The notes under the pieces are model-generated. The model was not told the origin of the DNA. It saw only the letters and a list, made by a program, of their open reading frames with translations, and ran no database searches. A stretch of 64,000 bases of DNA, from positions 830,001-894,000 of the forward strand of contig NZ_CP010401.1 in assembly GCF_001281405.1 (NCBI RefSeq), read 5' to 3'. Shown in pieces: positions 30,246 to 41,894 of this stretch; position 1 is the first letter of the stretch; each line of letters opens with the position of its first letter. This DNA is from Bartonella ancashensis. GTDB taxonomy: Bacteria > Pseudomonadota > Alphaproteobacteria > Rhizobiales > Rhizobiaceae. The position numbers and the translations under genes were made by a program.

Positions 30246-32021
30246 ATGACAATTAATCTGCACCGGCCAGATATTGCGGAATTGAAGCCGCGTATTACCG
30301 TTTTTGGTGTTGGTGGTGGAGGGGGGAATGCTGTCAATAATATGATTAATGCAGGGCTTCAGGGAGTTGATTTCGTTGTTGCCAACACAGATGCGCAAGC
30401 TTTAGCTATGTCGAAGGCAGAACGTGTTATTCAACTTGGCACAGCAGTAACAGAAGGTTTAGGAGCTGGTGCTTTACCAGAAGTTGGACAGGCTGCTGCT
30501 GACGAATGTATCGATGAGATCATCGATCATCTTGCGGATTCTCACATGGTTTTTATTACTGCGGGTATGGGGGGCGGTACTGGAACTGGAGCGGCACCTG
30601 TTGTTGCTCGTGCAGCTCGTGAAAAGGGTATTTTAACTGTTGGTGTTGTTACAAAACCATTCCAGTTTGAAGGTGCGCGCCGTATGAAAACTGCAGAAGC
30701 TGGTATAGAGGAATTACAGAAGTCTGTTGATACATTAATTGTTATTCCTAATCAGAATCTTTTTCGTATTGCGAATGAAAAAACAACATTTGCTGATGCT
30801 TTTGCTATGGCTGATCAGGTGTTGTATTCAGGTGTTGCTTCTATTACGGATTTAATGATAAAAGAGGGGCTGATTAACCTTGATTTTGCTGATGTTCGTT
30901 CTGTTATGCATGAAATGGGACGAGCTATGATGGGAACAGGTGAAGCTTCTGGTGAAGGGCGTGCTTTAGCTGCTGCTGAGGCTGCTATTGCAAATCCTCT
31001 GTTAGATGAAACTTCTATGTGTGGAGCTCGTGGCCTTTTGATTTCCATTACGGGTGGTCGTGATATGACTTTGTTCGAAGTGGACGAAGCAGCCAATCGT
31101 ATTCGTGAAGAAGTTGATGCTGATGCAAATGTTATTTTTGGTGCTATTGATGATGATTCACTTGAGGGTGTTATCCGTGTTTCTGTTGTTGCAACAGGTA
31201 TTGATCGTGCGGTCAGTGATGTGGTTCAGTCTTCTTATCCTAAATTTCAGAAGCCTGTATCTTCAGTCCGTGAAGATAGTTCTGGGCCACTTCAGGCAGC
31301 TTCTTATCCTCAATCATCTTCATCACGCTCTGAAACAGTGGTAGAAAATGTGGAAAAAATTAAAGAGGATATAAATCCAGCAGTTGAGGAATTATTCCGT
31401 CCAAAAAGTCAAATTTTTACTAAACCTTTGGACGTGAATACTTCTCCGAGTGATAATCTTTCTTCTTATAGGAAAAATGATTTTCATGGAAAAGCGTCAA
31501 CTACGCCACGCATGCAGGTTAATCGCTCTTCTCAGCAGCAATCTTTGGCCTCTGTGGTTAGTATGGAAGCAACAGCGCATGCTTTAGACGAAGTAGCTGA
31601 TGATAAAGTAGCGGCTATTGCAGCGCAAAAGGAAATGAAAGTGCAGATGCAACCTCGTTTGGCCTCAGCGCGGATTCCTGAATTAAAAGATTTTTCTCCG
31701 GTTGCTTATGGTCAGAGTGCTCATTCTGCTGTTTTTGACCAGGGACCACGTAGTCTTTGGCAACGTTTGAAACAAAGCTTAACCTATCGTGAAGATGCAG
31801 AAATAGAAGCTCGGTTAGAGCCTTCTACGAGATCCTATCAAAATGAGGAAGCAAATGTTTTGAATAGAAGTTCTCAGGTATCTTCTCAAGATTTGTCTAC
31901 ATATGCTCCATATCGTCCTACTGAGCAAAGGTTATCTACATTAAAAGATCAGCATGCTTTTGTCAGTGAGGAGGATCAGCTTGAAATACCTGCATTTTTA
32001 CGTCGTCAGGTGCATAAGTAA
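30246..32021 (+). CDS. ftsZ: Cell division protein FtsZ (long-linker alphaproteobacterial form)
   Basis: Tubulin-like GTPase that forms the Z-ring. 591 residues from ATG 30246, which has AGGAGAAGG upstream; an upstream in-frame start at 30219 is not credible. The GTP-binding core has the tubulin signature GGGTGTG at residues 109-115 and NTDAQAL near 47. The globular part ends near residue 320. A long Ser/Gln-rich linker of about 255 residues follows, ending in the conserved C-terminal peptide ([13 protein letters not shown]), which in the family binds FtsA and other partners. Linker length fits rhizobial FtsZ1. Confidence 0.97.
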   Translation: MTINLHRPDIAELKPRITVFGVGGGGGNAVNNMINAGLQGVDFVVANTDAQALAMSKAERVIQLGTAVTEGLGAGALPEVGQAAADECIDEIIDHLADSHMVFITAGMGGGTGTGAAPVVARAAREKGILTVGVVTKPFQFEGARRMKTAEAGIEELQKSVDTLIVIPNQNLFRIANEKTTFADAFAMADQVLYSGVASITDLMIKEGLINLDFADVRSVMHEMGRAMMGTGEASGEGRALAAAEAAIANPLLDETSMCGARGLLISITGGRDMTLFEVDEAANRIREEVDADANVIFGAIDDDSLEGVIRVSVVATGIDRAVSDVVQSSYPKFQKPVSSVREDSSGPLQAASYPQSSSSRSETVVENVEKIKEDINPAVEELFRPKSQIFTKPLDVNTSPSDNLSSYRKNDFHGKASTTPRMQVNRSSQQQSLASVVSMEATAHALDEVADDKVAAIAAQKEMKVQMQPRLASARIPELKDFSPVAYGQSAHSAVFDQGPRSLWQRLKQSLTYREDAEIEARLEPSTRSYQNEEANVLNRSSQVSSQDLSTYAPYRPTEQRLSTLKDQHAFVSEEDQLEIPAFLRRQVHK

Positions 32022-32204
32022 ATACGAAAGGTGAAGAGAGATAAGAGAGTTTCTACATATGGTAAAATTCAAACCATCCATTGGTGTATGTCACCAAGTT
32101 TTTGAAAGGATTTTTAATTTTTTTGTAAGCTTCTTGCTAAAAGAGGTGGGTATCATTTGTTATGAATATGATGCATTTAAAGAGTGTATAAGAAGCTCGT
32201 AAAA

Positions 32205-33104
32205 ATGATTAAAATCCAGAAAAGCGATGGAGTAAGGGGGTTAAAAAAATATCAGTCTACCTTAAAAAAATCAGTTGTTTTAGAAGGGCATGGTGTCCAT
32301 AGCGGTTGTTCATCTGTAGTGAAGATTCATCCAGCGGATGTTGGGTGTGGTGTTTCTTTTAAGCGTTTTGGAGTGGATGGTAGAGAACATATTTTGCGGG
32401 CACATGCATCTCAGGTAGGAGAGACTGAGTTATCTACAGTTCTTGGATACGGAGATTTAAAGGTTAGAACGATCGAGCATTTAATGGCAGCGATTATCGC
32501 TTATGATTTAGATAATCTTGTCATTGAAGTTTCTGGTGATGAAGTCCCTATTTTGGATGGTTCATCATGGCAATATTGTCAACTTTTTGAGCAAGTTGGT
32601 ATTGTACAGCAAGCTGCATTGCGCACTTATTTTATCATAAAGAAAGCAATACGTGTTGAGATAGAAAATAGTTTTGCGGAGTTTTTACCGTTTCATGGGC
32701 GTCGTTTTGACGTTACAATAGATTTTTCGTCACCTGCTATTGGTAAGCAGCAATTCGATCTTGATCTTACGTCTCACAATTTTCGAGACAATTTATCGCG
32801 TGCACGTACTTTTGGTTTTATTAAAGATGTGGAAAAACTGTGGATTTCCAAAAAAGGATTAGGGGCCTCTTTAGACAATTCTCTTATCATTGGGCTCGAT
32901 CACAAAATTCTAAATCCAGAAGGTGTTCACTTTGAGGATGAGTTCGTTAGGCATAAAATGCTCGATGCAGTTGGTGATACTGCTTTGTTAGGTTCTCCTT
33001 TTATTGGGTTATTTCGCTCATATTGTAGTGGACATTCACTCAATGTGCGGTTGGTCAAAGCTGTGTTGGAAGATGCACTGTGTTATGAAGAAGGTACATT
33101 CTAA
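32205..33104 (+). CDS. lpxC: UDP-3-O-acyl-GlcNAc deacetylase LpxC
   Basis: Zinc enzyme for the first committed step of lipid A synthesis. About 299 residues from ATG 32205, which has AAGAAG nine bases upstream; a GTG at 32184 would add seven residues. Motifs: EGHGVHSG, TIEHLMAAI (zinc ligand H92), VPILDGSS, ARTFGF, and the second zinc motif RHKMLDAVGDTALLG. A noncoding gap of 183 bases separates it from ftsZ, so it may have its own promoter. This is the usual place of lpxC downstream of ftsZ. Confidence 0.95.
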   Translation: MIKIQKSDGVRGLKKYQSTLKKSVVLEGHGVHSGCSSVVKIHPADVGCGVSFKRFGVDGREHILRAHASQVGETELSTVLGYGDLKVRTIEHLMAAIIAYDLDNLVIEVSGDEVPILDGSSWQYCQLFEQVGIVQQAALRTYFIIKKAIRVEIENSFAEFLPFHGRRFDVTIDFSSPAIGKQQFDLDLTSHNFRDNLSRARTFGFIKDVEKLWISKKGLGASLDNSLIIGLDHKILNPEGVHFEDEFVRHKMLDAVGDTALLGSPFIGLFRSYCSGHSLNVRLVKAVLEDALCYEEGTF

Positions 33105-33269
33105 AAAAATAAGGCAAGTTTAGGAATTTTTTCTTTTGCTTATTTGATTTTGAGAGAATAGTTGACCTTGTGTTACAAAATCCGCTAGGATTTTTAGAGT
33201 AATAGCACAGAGCCGTTTTAATGCAGATTCTTGTTATTGAGGTGATGTTTTCGCGAGGTCAGAAAGATA

Positions 33270-34163
33270 ATGATAAAGTCTGATATGTATATCATAGATG
33301 TAGTGCGCAAGAAATCCAGTATTGTGCGCAAGATTTTGATTGGAATTTGTGGGGGCGGAATCTGTTTATTGGCGGGATGTTTATTCGAAAAAAGAAGTGC
33401 TGTTGATCCGGCTGCATATGTTTTAAAAACAGATCCTCCTGATGTGATATATAGTCAGGCGCTTACCCATCTAAATGGGGGAAGGATTAACGAAGCGTTA
33501 AAAAAGTTTTCTACAGTTGAAAAACAATATGCCTATACTGAATGGGGGCAAAAGTCTTTACTTATGGGTGCTTCTGCAAACTATAAGCTTGCTAAGTATG
33601 ACGATGCTATTAGTATGGCACAGCGCTATGTGACTCTTTATCCAGCTGCGGAGGATGTTCCTTATGCGTACTATCTGATTGGTCTTGCTTCTTTTTATCA
33701 AATTTCTGATGTTATGCATGACCAACAGGATACTAAACGTGCTATTGCTGCCATGCAATTTCTTGTAGAACGCTATCCGCAATCCAAGTATGTTCAGGAT
33801 GCTAAATCCAAAATACGTTTTGGTCGAGAGCAATTGGCTGGTAAAGAAATGCAGGTTGGTCGTTATTATGAAAAGGGGCAAAAATATTTAGCAGCAAGCC
33901 GAAGATTCCATGTAGTGATCACAGAGTATTCGGATACTAATCAGGTAGAGGAAGCGCTGTTTCGATTGACGGAAGTGAATGTTGCTCTTGGTTTGATTAA
34001 AGAAGCGCAAACAGCGGCAGCTATCTTAGGGCGTGATTACCCCAAAAGTAAGTGGTATCGGTTTGCTTATGATTTGTTACAAAAGAATAATGTGTTTCCG
34101 CAAGAGCATAGATCTTCTTTAATTTCTAATGCTTTGAGTGGTGATAAAAATAGAGTGCGTTGA
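33270..34163 (+). CDS. bamD: Outer membrane assembly lipoprotein BamD (ComL)
   Basis: Lipoprotein partner of BamA in the beta-barrel assembly machine. 297 residues; a long N-terminal signal ends in the lipobox LLAGC (C37), then TPR-like helical repeats: PPDVIYSQALTHLNGGRINEAL, YDDAISMAQRYVTLYPAAE, PYAYYLIGLASFYQIS and RYYEKGQKYLAASRRF. The last is typical of BamD. The signal is longer than usual, so an internal ATG (M6) could be the real start. recN follows after six bases; bamD-recN-ligA is a common alphaproteobacterial order. Confidence 0.95.
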   Translation: MIKSDMYIIDVVRKKSSIVRKILIGICGGGICLLAGCLFEKRSAVDPAAYVLKTDPPDVIYSQALTHLNGGRINEALKKFSTVEKQYAYTEWGQKSLLMGASANYKLAKYDDAISMAQRYVTLYPAAEDVPYAYYLIGLASFYQISDVMHDQQDTKRAIAAMQFLVERYPQSKYVQDAKSKIRFGREQLAGKEMQVGRYYEKGQKYLAASRRFHVVITEYSDTNQVEEALFRLTEVNVALGLIKEAQTAAAILGRDYPKSKWYRFAYDLLQKNNVFPQEHRSSLISNALSGDKNRVR

Positions 34164-34169
34164 TTTCAT

Positions 34170-35831
34170 ATGCTGGTTCAGCTTTCGATTCACAATATTG
34201 TTTTGATCGAAAAGCTCGATGTTCATTTTTCTGCGGGTTTGTCAGTTTTGACTGGGGAGACTGGTGCTGGGAAATCTATTCTACTTGACGCTCTTTCTTT
34301 GGCTTTGGGGGGGCGTGGAGATGCTTCTCTTGTGCGTCATGGTGCTTTGCAGGGGCAAGTAACAGCTGTTTTTAGCCTTCCGACATCACACCCTGTGCGT
34401 CATTTAATACGTGAAAATGGTTTTGATGATGAGGGTGATATTATTTTACGAAGAGTGCAATCAAGTGATGGCCGTAGTCGTGCTTTCATCAATGATCAGG
34501 TAGTGAGTATTGCGTTGATGCGCAGTGTTGGTCGTATGTTGGTTGAAATCCATGGCCAGCATGATGATCGTGCGCTTGTCGACGTTCATACACATCGCCA
34601 GCTACTTGATTCTTTTGCTGAGCTTGATACTGATGTTGATAATTTGCGTCAATGCTATCGAGTATGGTGTGAGCTGGAAGAATGTCTTAAAAAACAGCGT
34701 ATTAAAGTAGAAAATGCAGTACGTGAATCTGAATATCTTCGTGCATCCATAAAAGAATTAGATGAGTTCAATTTAAAAATAGATGAAGAAAATGAGTTAT
34801 CTTTGCGTCGCTCAGATATGCTTAAGTTAGAAAAGATAGCAGCAGATATTAAGGAAGCTGATAGTTTTTTTAATGGTTCTCAATCGCCAATATCTGTCCT
34901 TTCTAATTTTGTGCGGCGTTTGGAACGAAAAGTATCTGAGGTAGAATCTTTAATTACCCCTATTATAAAACCCATTGATGATGCGTTATGTGCGCTTACA
35001 ATAGCACAAGAGGGTATTAAGGCTGCAGTGCAAGCATTAAATTTTGATACTAATGAGCTGGAGCAGATAGAAGAACGTCTTTTTGCTCTTCGAGGGTTAG
35101 CACGTAAACATAACGTTTTTACGAATGAGTTGCTGCAATTGCACGATAAAATGAAGTCTGAACTTTCTCATTGTGATACTGCTCAAATTGCATTGAAGAA
35201 GTTGGAAATAGAAGTTCAGGAAGCACGAGAGAGTTATGATAGGTTAGCAAAAGCTCTTTCCGTAAAACGTCAAGAGGCAGCGCATCATTTAGCTAAAAAT
35301 GTCATGGTTGAGTTACCAGCATTGAAATTAGAAAAAGCAGAATTTATTGTTGAAATGCAAAGTGATGCTGAAAAGCGTAGCACGGAAGGTATAGATCGTG
35401 TTGAATATTGGGTGAAAACAAATCCTGGAACACGAGCGGGACCGATGTTAGATGTTGCATCTGGTGGTGAATTATCTCGTTTTTTGCTGGCACTAAAGGT
35501 TGTATTAGCTGGTCATTGTTCAGCTCCTACACTGATTTTTGATGAAATAGACACAGGTGTTGGTGGAGCTGTCGCTGCGGCGATTGGGCAGCGGTTATTG
35601 CGTCTGTCAAACAATGTTCAAGTTTTTGCTGTTACGCACGCACCGCAAGTGGCTTCGAAGGCCCATAACCATTTTCTTATTTCAAAGCTTGAAAATGGTA
35701 ATGGAGGGCATTTGGTTGCTCATATTCATAAAATAGAAAATGACGAGCGTGTAGAAGAAATTGCACGTATGTTAGCAGGAGAACAAATTACTGAAGAGGC
35801 TCGTGCAGCTGCTCAAAAGCTTTTAGCATAG
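34170..35831 (+). CDS. recN: DNA repair protein RecN
   Basis: SMC-like ATPase acting in double-strand break repair. 553 residues: N-terminal Walker A GETGAGKS at about 29-36, central coiled coil (about 150-390), then C-terminal signature DVASGGELSRFLLALKVVL and Walker B TLIFDEIDTGVGG. This split ABC head with coiled coil is diagnostic. It is six bases after bamD, so probably cotranscribed; ligA starts 119 bases downstream. Confidence 0.97.
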   Translation: MLVQLSIHNIVLIEKLDVHFSAGLSVLTGETGAGKSILLDALSLALGGRGDASLVRHGALQGQVTAVFSLPTSHPVRHLIRENGFDDEGDIILRRVQSSDGRSRAFINDQVVSIALMRSVGRMLVEIHGQHDDRALVDVHTHRQLLDSFAELDTDVDNLRQCYRVWCELEECLKKQRIKVENAVRESEYLRASIKELDEFNLKIDEENELSLRRSDMLKLEKIAADIKEADSFFNGSQSPISVLSNFVRRLERKVSEVESLITPIIKPIDDALCALTIAQEGIKAAVQALNFDTNELEQIEERLFALRGLARKHNVFTNELLQLHDKMKSELSHCDTAQIALKKLEIEVQEARESYDRLAKALSVKRQEAAHHLAKNVMVELPALKLEKAEFIVEMQSDAEKRSTEGIDRVEYWVKTNPGTRAGPMLDVASGGELSRFLLALKVVLAGHCSAPTLIFDEIDTGVGGAVAAAIGQRLLRLSNNVQVFAVTHAPQVASKAHNHFLISKLENGNGGHLVAHIHKIENDERVEEIARMLAGEQITEEARAAAQKLLA

Positions 35832-35935
35832 TGTAATAATGCTTATAAGTTGTTGAGATTCTGTAAGGATTTAAGGTTTTTTGTTTGGATGTTATTTCAG
35901 AAAATATAAAGAATTTATATGATGATGGTGTATGA

Positions 35936-38110
<2,175 letters not shown>

Positions 38111-38235
38111 GTTTTTCTTCGTTCCCTTTTTCCTGTTTCTTATTTTAAGAGGAAGTGCAACTGATTTTTTCTATTCTATGGGTTTTTCCTAAAGAAAGAG
38201 GCTTTTTTCTGAGGAAGTGATAATAGGTACATTAT

Positions 38236-40062
38236 TTAGATGGGTTTTGTTGCTTTTTCTATCCACTTTTTATCTTCTGCATTGAGGTACGGTACATTGG
38301 TTTGGTAAACACGAGTATGGTATTCGTTAATCCATTGTCGTTCTTGCGTTGTTAAGAGTTCTGGCAAGACTAAGCGTTGATCAATAGGACAATTTGTTAG
38401 TGTTTCGAAAGAAAGCATATCAATGTCACCGAGGGCAATTTTTTGAGCTGGTTTTACAATCATCAAATTTTCGAGGCGAATACCAAAGGAACCCTCACGG
38501 TAATATCCAGGTTCATTGGAAATAATCATACCTGGAATGAGTTCTTGGCTTCCATAGCGTGAGAAACTTTGAGGCCCTTCATGAACAGAAAGATAAGATC
38601 CAACCCCATGGCCAGTGCCATGCGCATAATCAAAGCCAGCTTTCCATAGTGCGATACGTGCAAGAACGTCGATATCTTGTCCACGTGTTCCTTTTGGAAA
38701 ACGTGCAGTTGAGATGGCGATCATACCTTTTAGAACAAGAGTGAAACAACGTTTTTTTTCACTTTCTACCTCACCAATAGCTATCGTGCGCGTAACATCT
38801 GTTGTTCCATCGCAATATTGTCCTCCTGAATCAATGAGATAGAGGTCACCAGTATTAAGCATTTTATTTGTTTCAGTGGTTACACGATAATGAATAATTG
38901 CGCCGTTTGCACCTGTTGCTGAAATTGTATCAAAGGACAGATCCTCAAGTTTTACCTCCATTTCTTTTGCTGTTACTACGCGTAACTTTTCTAATTTTTG
39001 AGCAGCAAGAATTTCGCTGATTGTTCCTGGTTTTTGCTTATCTAGCCAAGAAAAAAAACGAATAAGCGCAAGACCATCACGTAAATGTGCTTTACGTGCT
39101 CCATCAAGTTCTATGTCATTTTTGGTAGCTCGTGGTAAGACAGCTGGGTCAGAAAGTGCAATGAAAGGACAACCATTTTCTTCAACGATGAGACGTAATT
39201 TTTCACATGTTAGCTTTGGATCTAAAGCAAATCTCATCTGTTTTTGGACGTGTTCTTGGATTGTTGGTATGAAGTTTTTTGGTTCAGATAATTTTGTATA
39301 ACGTTCTAGATATTTTTTTTGTTGTTCATCAAGTTTTTTATTATCAATGAATAAAGTGGGTTTTCCTTGAGCAGGAATAAGTGCAAAGCAAAGAGAAATA
39401 GGCGTTTTAGAGACATCATTACCTCGTATATTGAACGTCCATGCAATAGAGGATGGATCTGTAAAAATAAAAAAATTCGCTCCAGTTTTTCGTATAGTTT
39501 TGCAAATAAGGTTCAATTTTTCGTCAGTATCACGTCCTGCATATTTGAGAGGATGAATTGAGAGGGGAGATTGTGGCAATGGTGGTTGGTCGTGCCAGAT
39601 AAGATCAATGAGATTAGTTTGAGTTGCTACGAGTTTCCCATTTGCTTCATGTTCTAATGCTTTTCTTAATTTTTCTGTAGTTGCAATGGTATGAAGCCAT
39701 GGGTCAAAACCGATAGAAAGGTTTTTTCCATTTTTTTCAAACCATTGTGATGGTGAGCAAGTTGTTAGATTTTCATAGTCAAAGATGTGAGGATCTGTTT
39801 GTTGACGCACTTGGAGTGTATAACGTCCATCTGTGAATATGATGGCTTTATTTTTTAAAATTAACGCTATGCCAGATGATCCAGTAAAACCAGTTAACCA
39901 ACCAAGACGTTGGGCATGCAGAGGAACGTATTCTCCTTGGTGTTCATCTGTATGCGGGACTAAAAGTCCGTCAAGCTTTAAGTAATCAAGCTGCGCACGA
40001 AGGGCAGAAATACGCTCTCTAGCGTGGGATGGATTTGTTATTGCCTCAAAAGATTGGTACAT
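38236..40062 (-). CDS. pepP: Xaa-Pro aminopeptidase (M24 family)
   Basis: Metallopeptidase removing N-terminal residues that precede proline. 608 residues from the ATG at 40062, which has AAGGA seven bases upstream; an in-frame extension exists but overlaps the prmA end. Two creatinase-like N-terminal domains precede the M24 pita-bread domain, with metal ligands in DSGGQYCDGTTDVTRT, HGTGHGVGSYLSVHEGP, ISNEPGYYREG and GIRLENLM. The about 600-residue form with two N-terminal domains resembles the eukaryote-like aminopeptidase P. It follows prmA by 13 bases, so it is likely cotranscribed. Confidence 0.93.
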   Translation of the reverse strand: MYQSFEAITNPSHARERISALRAQLDYLKLDGLLVPHTDEHQGEYVPLHAQRLGWLTGFTGSSGIALILKNKAIIFTDGRYTLQVRQQTDPHIFDYENLTTCSPSQWFEKNGKNLSIGFDPWLHTIATTEKLRKALEHEANGKLVATQTNLIDLIWHDQPPLPQSPLSIHPLKYAGRDTDEKLNLICKTIRKTGANFFIFTDPSSIAWTFNIRGNDVSKTPISLCFALIPAQGKPTLFIDNKKLDEQQKKYLERYTKLSEPKNFIPTIQEHVQKQMRFALDPKLTCEKLRLIVEENGCPFIALSDPAVLPRATKNDIELDGARKAHLRDGLALIRFFSWLDKQKPGTISEILAAQKLEKLRVVTAKEMEVKLEDLSFDTISATGANGAIIHYRVTTETNKMLNTGDLYLIDSGGQYCDGTTDVTRTIAIGEVESEKKRCFTLVLKGMIAISTARFPKGTRGQDIDVLARIALWKAGFDYAHGTGHGVGSYLSVHEGPQSFSRYGSQELIPGMIISNEPGYYREGSFGIRLENLMIVKPAQKIALGDIDMLSFETLTNCPIDQRLVLPELLTTQERQWINEYHTRVYQTNVPYLNAEDKKWIEKATKPI

Positions 40063-40075
40063 AACAAAATCCTTT

Positions 40076-40948
40076 TTATTTGAGATGCAAAGTAACCCAT
40101 CCACTACGATGGTATGTTTCGATATGTTTTAGACCTTGTTGCATATAAGCGTCTAAAATTTGATCTCTTTGTTCTTCAAGAATTCCAGATAATATTATGG
40201 ATCCATTTTTTTGCAATGCGTGCGCGATGTTTTGCGCAAATTCAATAAGAGGATTAGCAAGGATATTTGCTACTATAAGATCAAAAGGACCACGTAATAT
40301 ATTTTCTTGATTGTGATCAAAACCCACTGCTGTGATAGCAGTTACGTATTTTTCTACACCATTAAGCCTAATGTTGCACTGTGCAACTTGAGTTGCAATT
40401 GGATCTATATCAGATGCCAGAACGGGAATATGTTTAAGCATCGCGATAGCAATAGCCAATATGCCGCTTCCGGTGCCAAGATCAAGAGCATTTTTGGGAT
40501 TTTCACTAGACATAATTTTAGCGATCATTTCTAAACAACCAGATGTTGTTCCATGATGACCTGTTCCAAAGGCTTGGTTAGCCTCTATTTCGATGGGTAA
40601 CACATTGGGAGGAATATTGTCTCTGTCATGGCTTCCATGAATAAAAAAGAAACTTGCATTTACGGGCTTTAGTTCTTCAAGGCTTTTCTTAACCCAATCA
40701 ATATTGGGTAAAATTTCTATGCTGATACTATCTTTTTCCAAGGAAAGGATATCTGCTAAGCGTTGATGAATATTTTCTTGATCATCTGCACTGACATAAA
40801 GTGAAATCTCATAAACAGCATTTTTTTCATCTATTTCGGCAAGAGATATAGGGTATCCTTCTTCATCAAAAGATCTCTCTATAAAATCGTAACACCGTTC
40901 CGCTTCATTTTTCGAAGTGACGTAATATAGGCGAACTTGCTGTGACAT
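40076..40948 (-). CDS. prmA: Ribosomal protein L11 methyltransferase PrmA
   Basis: SAM-dependent trimethylation of ribosomal protein L11. 290 residues, close to the E. coli length. An N-terminal L11-recognition domain is followed by the class I methyltransferase core: AFGTGHHGTTSGCLEMIA, ALDLGTGSGILAIAIAML, ASDIDPIATQVAQCN and IVANILANPLIEFA. The AFGTGxHxTT and NILA motifs are characteristic of PrmA. Located between the SCO1-like gene and pepP on the same strand. Confidence 0.96.
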   Translation of the reverse strand: MSQQVRLYYVTSKNEAERCYDFIERSFDEEGYPISLAEIDEKNAVYEISLYVSADDQENIHQRLADILSLEKDSISIEILPNIDWVKKSLEELKPVNASFFFIHGSHDRDNIPPNVLPIEIEANQAFGTGHHGTTSGCLEMIAKIMSSENPKNALDLGTGSGILAIAIAMLKHIPVLASDIDPIATQVAQCNIRLNGVEKYVTAITAVGFDHNQENILRGPFDLIVANILANPLIEFAQNIAHALQKNGSIILSGILEEQRDQILDAYMQQGLKHIETYHRSGWVTLHLK

Positions 40949-40977
40949 ATTCTCTTTTCATAATGCACATAAATAAT

Positions 40978-41556
40978 TTATTCTGATACAAGTTTTTTAA
41001 GCTGCGTGATAGCAATTTTATCTTCTGTTTCGCTTTCTTCAGCAGAGTAGAGAATTTTTCCAGCTAGTTTACCACCTTTTTTAAGAAGAAGTACAGCAGA
41101 TGTATGATCATAGGTATAATTATCATCACTCGTACCGGGTATTTTTTGGGCAACAATATTGAAGGAGCTTATCATTTTTTTGACGTCTTCAGCATTTCCA
41201 CTGATACCAACTATTTTACTTTTGAAATTACTCAGATATTCATGAAGTACCTCTGGTGTATCATATTCAGGATCGATGGTTACAAACCATACACCTAATT
41301 TCTCAGCATCTGGGCCAATTTCTGAAAGCCATCTGTCAAGGTTAGCAGACGTTGTGGGACATACTTCAGGACACGTTGTGTAACCAAAAAAGATAGCAGC
41401 AGGCTTGCTTCGGATATCAGCTTCCGTAATAGTCTCTCCATCAGAAGAGAGGAGTACAAAGCTATCTCCCAAAGGCTTATTAACAACCTTATCATAAGTA
41501 ATAACACCCGCGATAAACAGAACACTTAAGCTCAGAATATATACAACGCTTCTCAT
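40978..41556 (-). CDS. SCO1/SenC family copper chaperone
   Basis: Thioredoxin-fold, membrane-anchored protein that in its family delivers copper to the CuA site of cytochrome c oxidase. 192 residues with an N-terminal transmembrane anchor (VVYILSLSVLFIAGVITY). Copper ligands are the CPEVC motif (C62, C66) and H151 in YTYDHTSAV. AAGGAAA precedes the ATG. It is 29 bases upstream of prmA, same strand. No cytochrome oxidase gene is in the window. Confidence 0.93.
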   Translation of the reverse strand: MRSVVYILSLSVLFIAGVITYDKVVNKPLGDSFVLLSSDGETITEADIRSKPAAIFFGYTTCPEVCPTTSANLDRWLSEIGPDAEKLGVWFVTIDPEYDTPEVLHEYLSNFKSKIVGISGNAEDVKKMISSFNIVAQKIPGTSDDNYTYDHTSAVLLLKKGGKLAGKILYSAEESETEDKIAITQLKKLVSE

Positions 41557-41894
41557 AATCTGGTTTCCTTAAAGACTATAGAAAGTTAACATTAACAGAG
41601 TAAATTTGCAATCTCTGTTTTTATATTGATGACTCATACACCCATACGTTTATATAAAAAGGACACATCATAAATGATCAAAAATGCACATAATTTTAAA
41701 ATGTGGTAAACTCTGATATATTTTATAAGGAGTTTTATTTTAATATATATTGTCGGAGTGATGTAGTTTTAGTTATTTCAAGAGTAAGCCTGCTTATAAA
41801 CGCCAAACGTTTTTATGTTCATGACTTTTCAATAAAATTCTTATGTTTTTTAAAGACGGTGCCTTTTTGAAAAAGGTGGGTACTGCTTGCTACA
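41557..41894. other. Intergenic gap between uvrD end and SCO1-like gene start
   Basis: 338 AT-rich bases. It must hold the promoter of the SCO1-like gene and the end of the uvrD transcript. A short CCTTTTT-G-AAAAAGG inverted repeat near 41863-41877 has too small a loop to be a convincing terminator. No gene seen. Confidence 0.5.

Noticed and set aside
41863..41877. CCTTTTT/AAAAAGG terminator for uvrD
   Set aside because: The loop would be one base unless several pairs open, and no T-run follows on the minus strand.
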